A DNA stretch of 51,803 bases, from assembly GCF_001315945.1 (NCBI RefSeq), contig NZ_BBBG01000018.1, positions 1 through 51,803 of the forward strand, given 5' to 3'. Under the pieces are notes generated by a model. That model was not told where the DNA came from, made no database searches, and saw nothing but the letters and a program-made list of their open reading frames with translations. A program made the position numbers and the translations under genes. Source of the stretch: Methanogenium cariaci JCM 10550 (GTDB lineage Archaea > Halobacteriota > Methanomicrobia > Methanomicrobiales > Methanomicrobiaceae). Every line of letters begins with the position of its first letter. Position 1 is the first letter of the stretch. This document shows, piece after piece, positions 51,565 to 51,803 of the stretch.

Positions 51565-51803
51565 ATGAAGAAAAAACCAACGGGTTTTCAAAAAACCGGT
51601 ATAACATTATGGGCAGGTCTGGTAGTGATGATTCTGCTGCTTATTGTGCCGGTTGCGGCAGTTGCAGGAGAGGTGGTGGCTTGGGGGGGTGACAATGATG
51701 ATGGACGGGCCACCGCCTCCCCCCTGGCAGCAATTATACCCAGGTTTCCGCAGGGGGTTGGCACAGCCTGGCACTCAGAGGATGGCACGATAGTGGCTTG
51801 GGG
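51565..51803 (+). CDS. RCC1-repeat surface protein, partial at right edge
   Basis: An ATG at 51565 after a GGTGAT site gives MKKKPTG, a strong signal peptide ending VPVAAVAGEVVAWGG, and the first RCC1-type repeat with DGTIVAWG. The frame breaks near 51720 (CCCCCTGG) and near 51780. The gene runs out of the window. Signal peptide and first repeat resemble those at 19184, making at least four RCC1 genes in or at the edges of this window. Confidence 0.75.
   Translation, partial: MKKKPTGFQKTGITLWAGLVVMILLLIVPVAAVAGEVVAWGGDNDDGRATASPLAAIIPRFPQGVGTAWHSEDGTIVAW

Overview
The window comes from a methanogenic archaeon, most likely of the order Methanomicrobiales. The evidence is a complete Ech-type energy-converting [NiFe] hydrogenase operon, an FmdE-family protein, a thermosome, a membrane-anchored LonB protease, archaeal Nob1 and GfcR, archaeal promoters with TATA boxes and leaderless starts, and PEF-CTERM-like and PGF-pre-PGF surface proteins. 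I see no rRNA, CRISPR array or insertion sequence. One tRNA-Ser(CGA) is present.

Layout. 1-1617: an RCC1-repeat/PKD surface protein running off the left edge (minus strand). 1892-4085: an aldo/keto reductase with a C-terminal 4Fe-4S domain, then a lipoprotein. 4086-5037: a gene-poor gap with nested inverted repeats. 5038-11500: a metal-complex uptake cluster (permease, ATPase, two paralogous lipoprotein receptors, a methyltransferase between them, a CooC-like nickel-type ATPase). 11824-13982: two tandem DUF3089 lipoprotein hydrolases. 14556-17757: small hypothetical genes, tRNA-Ser, an ATP-cone/nuclease protein, a truncated DUF523 gene and a UPF0316 membrane protein. 17829-20209: two more RCC1 surface proteins. 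20491-36785: four tandem giant surface proteins (about 1,300 residues each), all with the same plan of papain-like peptidase, lectin-like domain, beta-helix, PGF-pre-PGF domain and C-terminal membrane anchor. 36932-38419: FmdE-like protein, lipoprotein, ThiS/MoaD-like protein. 38484-43595: echABCDEF. 43881-49006: thermosome, a divergent TGT-family protein, then prs-nob1-gfcR. 49105-51149: lonB. 51565-end: start of another RCC1 surface protein.

A caution governs the whole annotation. The window is full of G or C runs of six to eight bases, mostly seven. In conserved genes (lonB, thermosome, echE, methyltransferase motif I) these runs sit where the family has only enough residues for a run of about four. 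Many runs shift the frame and others insert an extra Gly or Pro in frame. A few genes also lack a single base away from long runs. I therefore give broken genes as one full-length feature each, list the breaks, and treat most of them as probable sequence or assembly error. The alternative, real G-tract instability, is discussed in the findings.

How the parts fit. The Ech hydrogenase, FmdE-like protein and possible nickel or cobalt uptake fit hydrogen-dependent methanogenesis, which needs nickel. The surface genes (at least four RCC1 proteins, four peptidase/beta-helix proteins, two DUF3089 lipoproteins) make up about half of the window and suggest a locus devoted to the cell envelope. The four-gene peptidase array is the most striking candidate for an undescribed system.
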